A DNA stretch of 64,000 nucleotides, taken from CAKSEI01 sp964403505. Lineage in GTDB: Bacteria > Bacillota > Clostridia > Oscillospirales > CAG-272. Each line of letters opens with the position of its first letter. Positions within the stretch are counted from its first letter, which is position 1. Where the stretch lies: positions 1 to 64,000 of the forward strand of contig CAYOFP010000005.1 of NCBI GenBank assembly GCA_964403505.1, read 5' to 3'. The notes under the pieces are model-generated. The model was not told the DNA's origin. It was given only the letters and a program-made list of their open reading frames with translations, and ran no database searches. The translations under genes and the position numbers were made by a program. Of the stretch, positions 1-8,991 are shown in pieces.

Positions 1-632
1 TTGACAATGTGACAGAACTGCTGCGCAGTATCGTAACGCAGGAGAATGAATTTGGCGAGCCTTTACCGCTTACTGCTTTTTTACAGGGAATAACGCTTCT
101 GCGTGACAACGATGTTGAGAATCAAAGTGACCGTGTAAAAATTATGACCATGCACACAGCGAAAGGACTGGAGTTTGATAATGTATTTGTTGTAGGACTC
201 ACCGAGGGAATTTTTCCTTCGGCAAGAAGTCTTGAGGAGAGAAAAAACGAAGCCCTTGAAGAAGAACGCCGTCTTTGCTTTGTCGCTATAACAAGAGCAA
301 AGCGAAAGCTATATTTGACAGAAAGTGAAGGGATTGGAGTGAAAGGTTACTCCAAAGTACCATCGCGGTTTGTGTTTGATATAGACGCAAAACTTTTGGA
401 TGTATGCGGTAATCTTCCCGAAGACATTCAGAAAGAATACGTATTTCAAACCAAAAGTTTTGATAAGTCGTCGCCTGTAGTTTATAAAGTGGGGGATCAA
501 ATCAGGCATAAGGTTTTTGGAGAAGGAATCATTGAAAGAATCGATGAAAAAAACAGGACCTATTATATTCGCTTTGTTAATGGTGAAAAACCCATTAACT
601 TCAACTATGTCGGACTATCTCATATTTTTTAA
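1..632 (+). CDS. pcrA: ATP-dependent DNA helicase PcrA/UvrD, C-terminal fragment
   Basis: This is the 3' end of a superfamily 1A DNA helicase; the reading frame is open from the left edge (first full codon at base 3), so the start lies outside. The fragment shows helicase motif V (TMHTAKGLEF, about residue 46 of the visible part) and motif VI (RLCFVAITRAKRKL). It ends with the small Tudor-like tail typical of PcrA (GDQIRHKVFGEGIIERID), which in Bacillus PcrA contacts RNA polymerase. Family members unwind DNA during excision repair and replication-transcription conflict. The helicase ATPase motifs I to IV are not in the window, so activity cannot be judged. UvrD and PcrA cannot be told apart with certainty, but the terminal Tudor-like segment favours PcrA. 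Confidence 0.9.
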   Translation, partial: DNVTELLRSIVTQENEFGEPLPLTAFLQGITLLRDNDVENQSDRVKIMTMHTAKGLEFDNVFVVGLTEGIFPSARSLEERKNEALEEERRLCFVAITRAKRKLYLTESEGIGVKGYSKVPSRFVFDIDAKLLDVCGNLPEDIQKEYVFQTKSFDKSSPVVYKVGDQIRHKVFGEGIIERIDEKNRTYYIRFVNGEKPINFNYVGLSHIF

Positions 633-646
633 AAAGGAATAGAGCA

Positions 647-1555
647 ATGAAAAAATTGAATGTAAATTTCAAAGAGGTTACAGATACTACAGGATATCTT
701 TTTTCCTTTGCAAAATGTCTGTCAGCTGCGCTGCATCACAGCCGGTATGCCGGTTATGCCGATGATATTATTGCTTCCAGTGGATTTGCATTCCGTATGT
801 GGATAGCTCCGGATCTCTGCCCCAGTGCGACCAGCATATGGGAGTTCAAAAAGCAAAAATGCTGGTTGGAAAACGGAGGTCTTACCTGTGCATACATCGA
901 GCGTTTATGGGGAGAAGAGTCTCTTGAAGAGGAACGCCGTCTTGCTGCTATTGAGATCATCAAACAGTCTATTGATCGAGGTGTTGCGGCTGTTGCATGG
1001 GATATCAGCGGTTGTGAATGGGGCGCAATTATTGGTTACGACGAGAATGAAGAAGTTCTTTATACCCTTAAAATCAACGGAAAAGAGGATAGTATTCCTT
1101 ATAGCAAATTAGGAAAGCTGGAGTTGCCGATTTTGTCAGTGCTCGCAGTGACCGGCGAAAACGGGAAACAGCAAGAGACAATCATAACAGATACCAAGAA
1201 ACTGGCTGTATCACATTTATGCGGCGAGGAATGGTGTGATAATGCACAAGGGCTTGCCGCTTATGACGCACTGATTGATTTTATTCGTAACAAATATACC
1301 ACAGACTTTTCTTGGAATCTGGAATATTATCTCGGAACATATACTGCTCTTAAATGGTATGCCTGGACATTCTTTGAGAAATATGGAGAAATTGAGCTTG
1401 CAAATCTTTATAAAACGGTGTATACATCATGGAAGACGGCTTTTGATATAAAGAATACTTGCGATATTTCGGATCAATCAGTACGCAATGAACTTATTTC
1501 TTTACTTACCGCAGCATTCACGGCAGAGAAAAAAGCAATAACGGAAATGGAATGA
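647..1555 (+). CDS. hypothetical protein, possibly BtrH/C39-like cysteine-peptidase fold
   Basis: A 302-residue soluble protein without signal peptide or membrane segment, 14 bases after the helicase stop, so probably in the same transcript. I do not recognise it securely. The N-terminal pattern Lys-Cys-Leu-Ser-Ala-Ala-Leu-His-His near residue 23, followed by a predicted alpha/beta core with GxxxGYDxxxxVLYTL near residues 130-145, resembles the BtrH N-terminal/C39-like papain-fold families, where a conserved early Cys starts a helix. The expected His partner is not obvious: the equivalent strand reads CEWGAIIGYD. The C-terminal third is helical and rich in aromatic residues. Function is unknown; the family suggestion is weak inference. 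Confidence 0.55.
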   Translation: MKKLNVNFKEVTDTTGYLFSFAKCLSAALHHSRYAGYADDIIASSGFAFRMWIAPDLCPSATSIWEFKKQKCWLENGGLTCAYIERLWGEESLEEERRLAAIEIIKQSIDRGVAAVAWDISGCEWGAIIGYDENEEVLYTLKINGKEDSIPYSKLGKLELPILSVLAVTGENGKQQETIITDTKKLAVSHLCGEEWCDNAQGLAAYDALIDFIRNKYTTDFSWNLEYYLGTYTALKWYAWTFFEKYGEIELANLYKTVYTSWKTAFDIKNTCDISDQSVRNELISLLTAAFTAEKKAITEME

Positions 1556-1619
1556 TGATAGTTAACAAAACTTGTATATTGAATATTTGACATCCCATAA
1601 ATACAATTGCAAATAAACG

Positions 1620-1649
1620 CACACCCCTCAGATAAATCTGAGGGGTGTG
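1620..1649. terminator. bidirectional hairpin downstream of the 647-1555 gene
   Basis: A perfect 14-bp inverted repeat (arms 1620-1633 and 1636-1649, core ACACCCCTCAGAT) with a two-base centre lies between two converging genes. Only a short T stretch follows on the plus strand. A terminator role is inferred from position and stem strength. Confidence 0.55.
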
Positions 1650-1697
1650 TTTGTCCTAATCTATCTCTCTATTCATCAAACGCCACATATCAAGTAT

Positions 1698-1735
1698 CGC
1701 CTGATTCGTATAGATTTATCTGTACGAATCAGGCG
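1698..1735 (-). terminator. hairpin just downstream of carB-dapF
   Basis: Inverted repeat with 13-bp perfect outer arms (1698-1710 and 1723-1735, CGCCTGATTCGTA) and four more pairs inside. It begins six bases past the carB-dapF stop on the minus strand. There is no clear U tract, so it may act as a 3' end stabiliser rather than a classical terminator. Confidence 0.5.
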
Positions 1736-1740
1736 TTGCC

Positions 1741-4700
1741 TCAATACATAATACTTCCATTGAAGACGAGCTTGGTATCGCCCGTGAGCGTGACAAGGCC
1801 GTCCTTATAATTTACAATAAGGTCGCCGCCTCTTACCTTTACGGTGACATCCTCGCCTTCGGCGCAATAGCCGTTTTCGACTGCCGCTACTACTGCCGCA
1901 CAGGCGCCCGTACCGCAGGCAAGCGTCTCGCCGTTGCCCCGTTCGTACACACGCATCTTTATCATATTCTTATTGACCACACGCACAAACTCGGTATTGA
2001 TCCGCTCGGGGAACATCGGCGCATTTTCAAATAAAGGTCCGACACACTCGATATCGACCCGGTCGACGCTGTCACAGAATACGACGCAGTGCGGATTTCC
2101 GACACTGACACAGGTGATATCATATTCCCTGCCGCCGATCTCAGTGCGGTAGTTTACCAGCTTTTCTTCCTCTGTCAATGCAGGAAGCGCTGCGGCCGAC
2201 AGTTCGGCACGGCCGACCTCCACACTGACGAGAGTCACTTCACCGTTTCTTGTATACATCTTTAAGCGCTTGACGCCCGTTTCGGTCTCGACCGTACAGG
2301 ATGTATCCTTTACATATCCGTTATCGTAAAGGTATTTTCCGACAGAACGGATACTGTTACCTGCCATTTTGCCGTCAGAGCCGTCCTTATTGAAGATACG
2401 CATCCGTGCGTCAGCTATATCGGAAGGCTCGATGAGGACAAGTCCATCGCCGCCGATGCCGTAGTGTCTGTCGCACATATAGACTGCGAGCGACTCAGGA
2501 CAGGTGATGCTCCGATCGAAATTGTCGATAAAGATATAATCGTCGCCTGTTGCCTCCATTTTGCAGAAATTGATCTTCTGCTTTTCGCAGCTCATGGAAT
2601 TGATGTCAACAAGCTCGGTATTATCAGCTCTGAAGCGGCTCCTGACGATCTCTGCCGCCACATTTGCAGTGTCAAGCGATGTAAAACACGGGACCGACAA
2701 GAGGAGCGCCTTATGGCTGAGCGCTATATAATCATCGACAGTCGAGTCTGCGAGCGCACCTGTATATACGACAAAGCTGATAACGCCCGAATCGAGCAAT
2801 TCAAATGCCGCATCGGTGATACCGCTTACCTTGGTAACGTCTATGCCGAGAGAACGGATCGACTCCGCTGTTTCTTCCGTAGCATAAAGGTCAAAACCGA
2901 GATCGTCCAGTTTTTTGGCAAGAGATACGATCTCGAGCTGGTCGTGCGTGTCAACGCTGATGAACACGCCGCACCGCTTACCGGCAGACGGCACTTTTAA
3001 GTGTGCGCCCGACGCCGAAAGCCCCTTGAACAGCGCTTCATTCAGCGTTCTGCCGATGCCGAGCACCTCACCCGTGCTCTTCATCTCAGGGCCGAGGTAG
3101 GAGTTCGCATCGGTCAGCTTCTCAAATGAGAATACCGGCACTTTTACCGCAAAATACGGCGGTGTACGGTACAATCCCGTGCCGTATCCGAGCTCGGACA
3201 GTTTTCCGCCCAGCATCACACGGGAGGCGATATCGACCATAGGCACGCCCGTCACCTTACTGATATAAGGCACGGTACGGGACGCCCTCGGATTCACCTC
3301 GATAACGTAAAGCTCGCCCTCGTAGATAAGGTACTGTATATTGACAAGACCCTTTGTGCCGAGTGCAAGCGCAAGCTTTGTCGAGCAGTCGGCGATCGTC
3401 TCCATCATTTTATCGTTTATGCTGAACGGCGGATATACGGCGATCGAGTCGCCGCTATGAACGCCTGCACGCTCGATATGCTGCATCACACCCGGAATCA
3501 GCACGTCTTTTCCGTCGGATATGACGTCGACCTCGAGCTCGGTTCCCATCATATATTTGTCGACAAGCACGGGATTGTCGATTCCCTGCGCAAGGATGCG
3601 CTCCATATACAGGCGCACCTCATTTTCATCGTGAACGATCTTCATATTCTGACCGCCGATAACATAGGACGGACGCAGGAGCACGGGATAGCCGAGGGAA
3701 TTTGCCGCCGCTATCGCCTCCTCGAGGGTGTTTACTCCCATACCGCTCGGACGCTTGATGCCGAATTTGCCGAGCAGAGCGTCAAAGCGTTCTCTATCCT
3801 CCGCCATATCGATGCCGTCTGCCGACGTGCCGAGGATGTTGATCCCGTTATCGTCGAGGAATTTTGTCAGCTTTATGGCTGTCTGACCGCCAAAGGCGAC
3901 GACGACGCCAACCGGCTTTTCGACCTTGATGACATTCATGACATCCTCGGGCGAAAGCGGCTCGAAATACAGTCTGTCCGCAGTATCGTAGTCTGTCGAG
4001 ACGGTCTCGGGATTATTATTGACGATCACGACGTCATATCCCAGTTCTTTCAGCGACCATACGCAATGTACCGATGAATAATCAAATTCGATTCCCTGCC
4101 CGATCCGTATCGGCCCTGAGCCGAGTACCATAATGACGGGTTTGCCCGAGCGAACGAAGGAACGTGATTCACATTCATTTGCGACAGAGGAATAAAAATA
4201 GGGCGTTTCCGCATCGAACTCTGCGCCGCAGGTATCGACCATTTTATATGCAAAATCCCTCTGCCATTCAAGCTCGCCCGCACCCGAAAGGCGCATAAGC
4301 GCCGCATCGGTATACCCGAGACACTTTCCTCGCAGGTATTTTTCCTCATCGAGCCCGCAAGAGATCTCTTTTTCGTAATTTGCAAGATTCAGAAGCTTAT
4401 ATATAAACCACTTATCTATTTTCGTGATATCGTGTATCTCATCTGCCGAGATACCGTTTTTCAGCGCCTCGAAAACCGTGAAGAGCCTATGGTCATCGAC
4501 ACGCTTTAAGCGCACCCCGAGTTCCTCACCGTCGAGCGGTGCGCAGTTCAGGGTATCGAGCGATATTTCCGCACCTCTGACCGCCTTCATGAGCGCCGCC
4601 TCAAAGGTCGGTGCGATCGCCATGACCTCACCCGTTGCCTTCATCTGCGTGCCGAGCTTTCTCGACGCACCGGTAAACTTATCGAACGGCCATTTGGGCA

Positions 4701-5769
4701 GCTTTACCACCACATAATCGAGTGCAGGCTCAAAGCAGGCACAGGTCTTGCCCGTGATATCGTTCTTTATCTCATCGAGGGTATAGCCGAGTGCGATCTT
4801 CGCCGTGATCTTCGCTATGGGGTATCCCGTCGCCTTCGATGCGAGTGCAGACGAACGTGAGACACGGGGATTCACCTCGATCACCGCATATTCAAAGCTG
4901 TCGGGGTTCAGCGCAAACTGACAGTTACATCCGCCGACGATCCCGAGAGCGCTGATGATATTGAGCGATGCCGAGCGAAGCATCTGATACTCTTTATCCG
5001 AAAGGGTAAGCGCAGGAGCTACGACGATCGAATCTCCCGTATGTACGCCGACCGGATCGAAATTCTCCATACTGCAGACAGCGATGACATTGCCTGCGCT
5101 GTCACGCATGGTCTCAAACTCGATTTCTTTCCAGCCGTAGATATATCTTTCGACAAGGATCTGGGTGATAGGGGAAGCATCAAGACCCGTGCGTGCGACC
5201 GCACGGAGCTCCTCTGCGTTATATGCCACGCCGCCTCCGCCTCCGCCGAGGGTATAGGCAGGGCGCACGATAACGGGATATCCGATCTTATCGGCAACAG
5301 CGAGCGCACCGTCGACGGTCACTGCGATATCCGACGGGATGACAGGCTCGCCTATCTTTTCCATCGTCTCCTTGAAAAGCTCTCTGTCCTCGGCTTTTTC
5401 TATCGCCTCGACATTCGTGCCGATCAGGCGCACGCCGTGCGAGGATAAAAAGCCCTCCTCCTCGAGCTGCATAGATATCGTGAGTCCCGTCTGACCGCCG
5501 AGGCCTGCGAGCAGGCTATCGGGCTTTTCTTTCTCGATAATTCTCTTAACCGTCTCGGCATTCAGCGGTTCAAGATAGATCTCGTCCGCAAGCGCCTTAT
5601 CGGTCATGATCGTCGCAGGATTGGAATTCACGAGCACGACATTCACTCCTGCCGCCTTAAGCACACGGCATGCCTGTGCGCCTGCATAGTCAAATTCCGC
5701 CGCCTGTCCTATTACGATAGGTCCGGAGCCTATTACCATGGCTTTTTTTATACTTTTATCAAGAGGCAT
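1741..5769 (-). CDS. carB: carbamoyl-phosphate synthase large subunit fused to diaminopimelate epimerase-like domain
   Basis: A 1342-residue fusion. Residues 1 to about 1058 are CarB: two ATP-grasp halves (first with GLGGQTGL and GGGGGGVAYN, second starting near 548 with MVLGSGPIRIGQGIEFDYS and containing GFGGQTA-type and EVNPRASR motifs) and a C-terminal methylglyoxal-synthase-like allosteric domain. CarB makes carbamoyl phosphate from bicarbonate, two ATP and ammonia delivered by CarA. Residues 1060-1342 are a complete-length DapF domain (GIGGDG, RIFNKDGS, GNPHCV, YERGNGETLACGTGACA, GGDL). DapF normally interconverts LL- and meso-diaminopimelate using two cysteines. Here the second (Cys1285) is present, but the first is Ala1136 in KMAGNSIRS, and the usual GND motif reads GDDY. 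Whether the fused domain is an active epimerase is therefore doubtful. The start ATG shares one base with the carA stop (TAATG). Confidence 0.92.
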   Translation of the reverse strand: MPLDKSIKKAMVIGSGPIVIGQAAEFDYAGAQACRVLKAAGVNVVLVNSNPATIMTDKALADEIYLEPLNAETVKRIIEKEKPDSLLAGLGGQTGLTISMQLEEEGFLSSHGVRLIGTNVEAIEKAEDRELFKETMEKIGEPVIPSDIAVTVDGALAVADKIGYPVIVRPAYTLGGGGGGVAYNAEELRAVARTGLDASPITQILVERYIYGWKEIEFETMRDSAGNVIAVCSMENFDPVGVHTGDSIVVAPALTLSDKEYQMLRSASLNIISALGIVGGCNCQFALNPDSFEYAVIEVNPRVSRSSALASKATGYPIAKITAKIALGYTLDEIKNDITGKTCACFEPALDYVVVKLPKWPFDKFTGASRKLGTQMKATGEVMAIAPTFEAALMKAVRGAEISLDTLNCAPLDGEELGVRLKRVDDHRLFTVFEALKNGISADEIHDITKIDKWFIYKLLNLANYEKEISCGLDEEKYLRGKCLGYTDAALMRLSGAGELEWQRDFAYKMVDTCGAEFDAETPYFYSSVANECESRSFVRSGKPVIMVLGSGPIRIGQGIEFDYSSVHCVWSLKELGYDVVIVNNNPETVSTDYDTADRLYFEPLSPEDVMNVIKVEKPVGVVVAFGGQTAIKLTKFLDDNGINILGTSADGIDMAEDRERFDALLGKFGIKRPSGMGVNTLEEAIAAANSLGYPVLLRPSYVIGGQNMKIVHDENEVRLYMERILAQGIDNPVLVDKYMMGTELEVDVISDGKDVLIPGVMQHIERAGVHSGDSIAVYPPFSINDKMMETIADCSTKLALALGTKGLVNIQYLIYEGELYVIEVNPRASRTVPYISKVTGVPMVDIASRVMLGGKLSELGYGTGLYRTPPYFAVKVPVFSFEKLTDANSYLGPEMKSTGEVLGIGRTLNEALFKGLSASGAHLKVPSAGKRCGVFISVDTHDQLEIVSLAKKLDDLGFDLYATEETAESIRSLGIDVTKVSGITDAAFELLDSGVISFVVYTGALADSTVDDYIALSHKALLLSVPCFTSLDTANVAAEIVRSRFRADNTELVDINSMSCEKQKINFCKMEATGDDYIFIDNFDRSITCPESLAVYMCDRHYGIGGDGLVLIEPSDIADARMRIFNKDGSDGKMAGNSIRSVGKYLYDNGYVKDTSCTVETETGVKRLKMYTRNGEVTLVSVEVGRAELSAAALPALTEEEKLVNYRTEIGGREYDITCVSVGNPHCVVFCDSVDRVDIECVGPLFENAPMFPERINTEFVRVVNKNMIKMRVYERGNGETLACGTGACAAVVAAVENGYCAEGEDVTVKVRGGDLIVNYKDGLVTLTGDTKLVFNGSIMY

Positions 5770-6827
5770 TATAGCTCACCTCCCATCAGTTTTATAAAAT
5801 CATCGAATAAAAACGATGTATCCTTCGGCCCTGAGCATGCCTCGGGATGGAACTGCACGGAAAACGCCCTGAGTGAGGGATAGTTTACCCCCTCGCAGGT
5901 GCCGTCATTTCCGTTGATATAGCTGACCTCGCCGTTTTTGAGCGTGTCGGCAATCACGGCATAGCCGTGATTCTGACTCGTTATGTAGGTGCGCTTACCG
6001 TTTACCTCACGGGCAGGCTGATTGACGCCACGGTGGCCGTATTTCAGCTTCGCCGTCTTCGCACCCTGCGCCAGAGCCATCAGCTGATGGCCGAGGCATA
6101 TGCCGAAAACTGGCAACTTGCCCATTATTTTCGCTATTTCCTTTATAATTTCGGTATTCTCTGCCGGGTCTCCCGGGCCGTTCGAGAGCATGACTCCGTC
6201 GGGTGCTCCTGCGAGTATCTCGTCCGCCGTGGTATATCCGGGAACTACCGTGACCTCACATCCCCTCTCGCACAGCGAACGGATGATATTGCTTTTTGCG
6301 CCGAAATCCATCAGCGTCACATGATATTTCTTTTCTCCGATAGCGTTATATACGCTCTTTTCAGAGCATGTCACGCTCTTTACCGCATCCTTTACGGTAT
6401 ATTCACGAACAGATGTCATATCAGAGGGCACTTCATCGCATATGATCGCATTCATGACGCCGTTCTCACGGATGATACGGGTAATCTCTCTCGTATCAAC
6501 GCCATATATGCCCGGGATGTTATTCTCACGCAAAAATCTATCGAGCGTGTATGCGCATCTGAAATTCGACGGCTCGTCGCACTTTTCATGCACGACATAA
6601 CCGCGCACCGAACATTTTCCCTCAAAATCTTCGGGGATAATGCCGTAATTTCCGATCATGGGAAAGGTCTGCAATACGATCTGACCATAGTAGCTCTCGT
6701 CCGTCAGAGTCTCGATATATCCGCACATTCCCGTGGTGAAAACAAGCTCGCCGACAGATGACGTATCTGCGCCGAAAGCCTCGCCCTCAAATATTTTTCC
6801 GTTCTCTAAAACAAGATATCTTTTCAT
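5769..6827 (-). CDS. carA: carbamoyl-phosphate synthase small (glutaminase) subunit
   Basis: Class I glutamine amidotransferase subunit of 352 residues, the usual length. It hydrolyses glutamine and passes ammonia to CarB. The N-terminal CPSase domain occupies residues 1-150. The amidotransferase domain carries the nucleophile Cys244 in GICLGHQ and the His327/Glu329 pair in QFHPEA, so the catalytic triad is complete. The ATG overlaps the argF stop and the stop overlaps the carB ATG, both as TAATG, which predicts translational coupling across argF-carA-carB. Placement inside an arginine gene block suggests the product is mainly channelled to citrulline, though the enzyme may also serve pyrimidine synthesis. 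Confidence 0.96.
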   Translation of the reverse strand: MKRYLVLENGKIFEGEAFGADTSSVGELVFTTGMCGYIETLTDESYYGQIVLQTFPMIGNYGIIPEDFEGKCSVRGYVVHEKCDEPSNFRCAYTLDRFLRENNIPGIYGVDTREITRIIRENGVMNAIICDEVPSDMTSVREYTVKDAVKSVTCSEKSVYNAIGEKKYHVTLMDFGAKSNIIRSLCERGCEVTVVPGYTTADEILAGAPDGVMLSNGPGDPAENTEIIKEIAKIMGKLPVFGICLGHQLMALAQGAKTAKLKYGHRGVNQPAREVNGKRTYITSQNHGYAVIADTLKNGEVSYINGNDGTCEGVNYPSLRAFSVQFHPEACSGPKDTSFLFDDFIKLMGGEL

Positions 6828-7822
6828 TAATTTATATCGGTAAGCGTTGCCGCCATGACCGCCTTTATCGTGTGCATTCTGTTCTCCGCCTCCTCAAATA
6901 CGATAGAAGCAGGACTCTCAAAAACCTCGTCGGTGACCTCCATGTTCTCACGTCCGAAACGCTCGCACATTTCACGTCCGACAGCCGTCTTTTTGTCGTG
7001 ATAGGACGGCAGACAATGCATAAAGACTGCACCCTGCGCCGCCTTTGCCATCAGTGCGGCATTCACCTCATACGGTGCGAGGTCTGCGATGCGCTTTTCC
7101 CATACGTCGATGGGCTCGCCCATAGATACCCATATATCGGTATATATGACGTTCGCACCCTCGACCGCTTTATCTGCGTCACTCTCGAAGCGGAGCACGG
7201 CACCGCTCTGTTCGGCGATCTTCTCACACTCGGCGACAAGCGCAGGGTCGGGAAAATACTCCTTCGGTGCACACGCCGTAAAATGTATACCCATTTTCGC
7301 ACATCCGACCATCAGGGAATTGCCCATATTAAAGCGTGCATCGCCCATATATACAAAATTGATACCCTTTAAATATCCGAAATGCTCTTTTATCGTGAGA
7401 AAATCGGCGAGGATCTGTGTGGGATGGAACTCGTCGGTGAGGCCGTTCCATACGGGAACGGATGCATAGTCCGCAAGCTCCTCGACGATCGTCTGACCGT
7501 AGCCGCGGTATTCGATACCGTCAAATATCCCTGCGAGCACACGGGCAGTATCGGCGATGCTCTCCTTTTTTCCTATCTGAGAGCCTGTGGGATCGAGATA
7601 TGTCGTTCCCATCCCGAGATCGTGCGCCGCTACCTCAAAACTCGAGCGTGTTCTCGTACTCGTCTTTTCAAATATCAGAGCGACATTCTTTCCCTCACAT
7701 ATCTTATGCGCAATACCGGCCTTTTTCTTTGCCTTAAAATCAGCAGCAAGGTCGATAAGATACGCGATCTCCTCGGGTGTATAGTCAAGCAGCTTGAGAA
7801 AATCTCTTCCTTGTAAATTCAT
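6827..7822 (-). CDS. argF: ornithine carbamoyltransferase
   Basis: Converts ornithine plus carbamoyl phosphate to citrulline. With the chosen start the protein has 331 residues and shows the carbamoyl-phosphate site STRTR (55-59), HPTQ (133-136), the ornithine loop SMG (233-235) and HCLP (269-272), all diagnostic. I chose the ATG at 7822 because GGAGG lies six bases before it; an upstream in-frame ATG at 7837 would lie inside argD and lacks such a site. It sits between argD and carA, directly beside the genes that supply its second substrate. Confidence 0.95.
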   Translation of the reverse strand: MNLQGRDFLKLLDYTPEEIAYLIDLAADFKAKKKAGIAHKICEGKNVALIFEKTSTRTRSSFEVAAHDLGMGTTYLDPTGSQIGKKESIADTARVLAGIFDGIEYRGYGQTIVEELADYASVPVWNGLTDEFHPTQILADFLTIKEHFGYLKGINFVYMGDARFNMGNSLMVGCAKMGIHFTACAPKEYFPDPALVAECEKIAEQSGAVLRFESDADKAVEGANVIYTDIWVSMGEPIDVWEKRIADLAPYEVNAALMAKAAQGAVFMHCLPSYHDKKTAVGREMCERFGRENMEVTDEVFESPASIVFEEAENRMHTIKAVMAATLTDIN

Positions 7823-7823
7823 A

Positions 7824-8990
7824 TTATACCTCCGCACATACTTCCTTAATTATTTCGAGCGCCTTTGTCAGTGTATCATCGGGTATATTCAGCGCCGGCA
7901 GGAGCCTTACCTTTGTTTTTGCCGTCAGCACCAACACGCCCCGCTCAAGGCAAGCGGAAACGACATCCTTCGCCGGTTTTTCGGTCTCGATGCCGAGCAT
8001 GAGTCCCTTGCCCGAGACACCCTTGATTCCTTTTAAACCCGAAAGAGTGTTTTTAATTAACTCACTTTTTGCCCTGACTGATTCGAGCAGTTTTTCATCG
8101 ATCCGCTCTAAAATATTGAGCGCACCTGCACAGCACACGGGGTTTCCGCCAAAGGTCGAGCCATGCGTGCCGGGCGTATAGACATCTGCGCATTTCTCTG
8201 CGAGCATACATACGCCGAGCGGCAGTCCGCCGCCGATGCCCTTTGCCGTAGTTACGATATCGGGAGTGACACCGTAATTCATATAGCCGTAAAGAGCGCC
8301 CGTACGTCCGTTTCCGGTCTGCACCTCGTCATCGATAAGAAGCACGTCGTATTCCTTTGCAAGCCGGGCAAGACCCGATACAAAATCAGCATCGAGGGGA
8401 TTTACTCCGCCCTCTCCCTGCACCGTCTCAAACATGACAGCGGCGCATTTATGATTTTCGAGAAGCTCCTTTACCGAGCCGAGGTTATTTGCCTCGGCAT
8501 ACAGAAATCCGTCGGTCAGCGGCAGAAAATCGTGATGGAACACATCCTGACCCGTTGCGGCAAGGGTCGTTATCGTCCTGCCGTGGAAACTGTTTACCAG
8601 TGTGATGATATGATAATACTCAGCACCCTTAGTCTCTTGTGCGTACTTTCTCGCCGCTTTAATTGCACATTCGTTTGCCTCTGCACCCGAATTTCCGAAA
8701 AAGACCTTTTTCATTCCCGTACGGGTGCAAAGCGCCTCTGCGAGCTTTGCACAGGGTGCGGAATAATAGAGATTTGACGTATGCTGGAAGTGATCGAGCT
8801 GTGCCTTTACGGCGTTTGTCCACTCCTCGTCGCACATGCCGAAAATATTTACGGCGATGCCCGTGCCGAGGTCGATATACTCTTTTCCGTCAGCGCCGTA
8901 AACGACCGAGCCTTTGCCGCCTGTTATCTCGATAGGAAAACGTGCGTAGGTCGGCGCAATATATTCTTTATCAAGGGAAAAAATATCCAT
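7824..8990 (-). CDS. argD: acetylornithine aminotransferase
   Basis: PLP-dependent class III aminotransferase that converts N-acetylglutamate semialdehyde to N-acetylornithine. With the ATG at 8990 it has 388 residues, with the phosphate-binding GNSGAEA (99-105), the DDEVQTGNGRTG segment, and the PLP lysine in TTAKGIGGG (Lys250). The ATG at 8990 lies one base after the argB stop and has GAGGAT upstream; the longer frame to 9026 would run back into argB. The stop (TAA at 7824) is one base before the argF ATG. Paralogues can also act as succinyldiaminopimelate aminotransferase, but the arg context makes ArgD most likely. Confidence 0.93.
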   Translation of the reverse strand: MDIFSLDKEYIAPTYARFPIEITGGKGSVVYGADGKEYIDLGTGIAVNIFGMCDEEWTNAVKAQLDHFQHTSNLYYSAPCAKLAEALCTRTGMKKVFFGNSGAEANECAIKAARKYAQETKGAEYYHIITLVNSFHGRTITTLAATGQDVFHHDFLPLTDGFLYAEANNLGSVKELLENHKCAAVMFETVQGEGGVNPLDADFVSGLARLAKEYDVLLIDDEVQTGNGRTGALYGYMNYGVTPDIVTTAKGIGGGLPLGVCMLAEKCADVYTPGTHGSTFGGNPVCCAGALNILERIDEKLLESVRAKSELIKNTLSGLKGIKGVSGKGLMLGIETEKPAKDVVSACLERGVLVLTAKTKVRLLPALNIPDDTLTKALEIIKEVCAEV

Positions 8991-8991
8991 C

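Noticed and set aside
2464..3000. Long open frames on the plus strand across carB-dapF, carA and the arg genes
   Set aside because: They mirror the opposite-strand genes, have no ribosome sites and read as Cys/His/Arg-rich junk typical of antisense frames.
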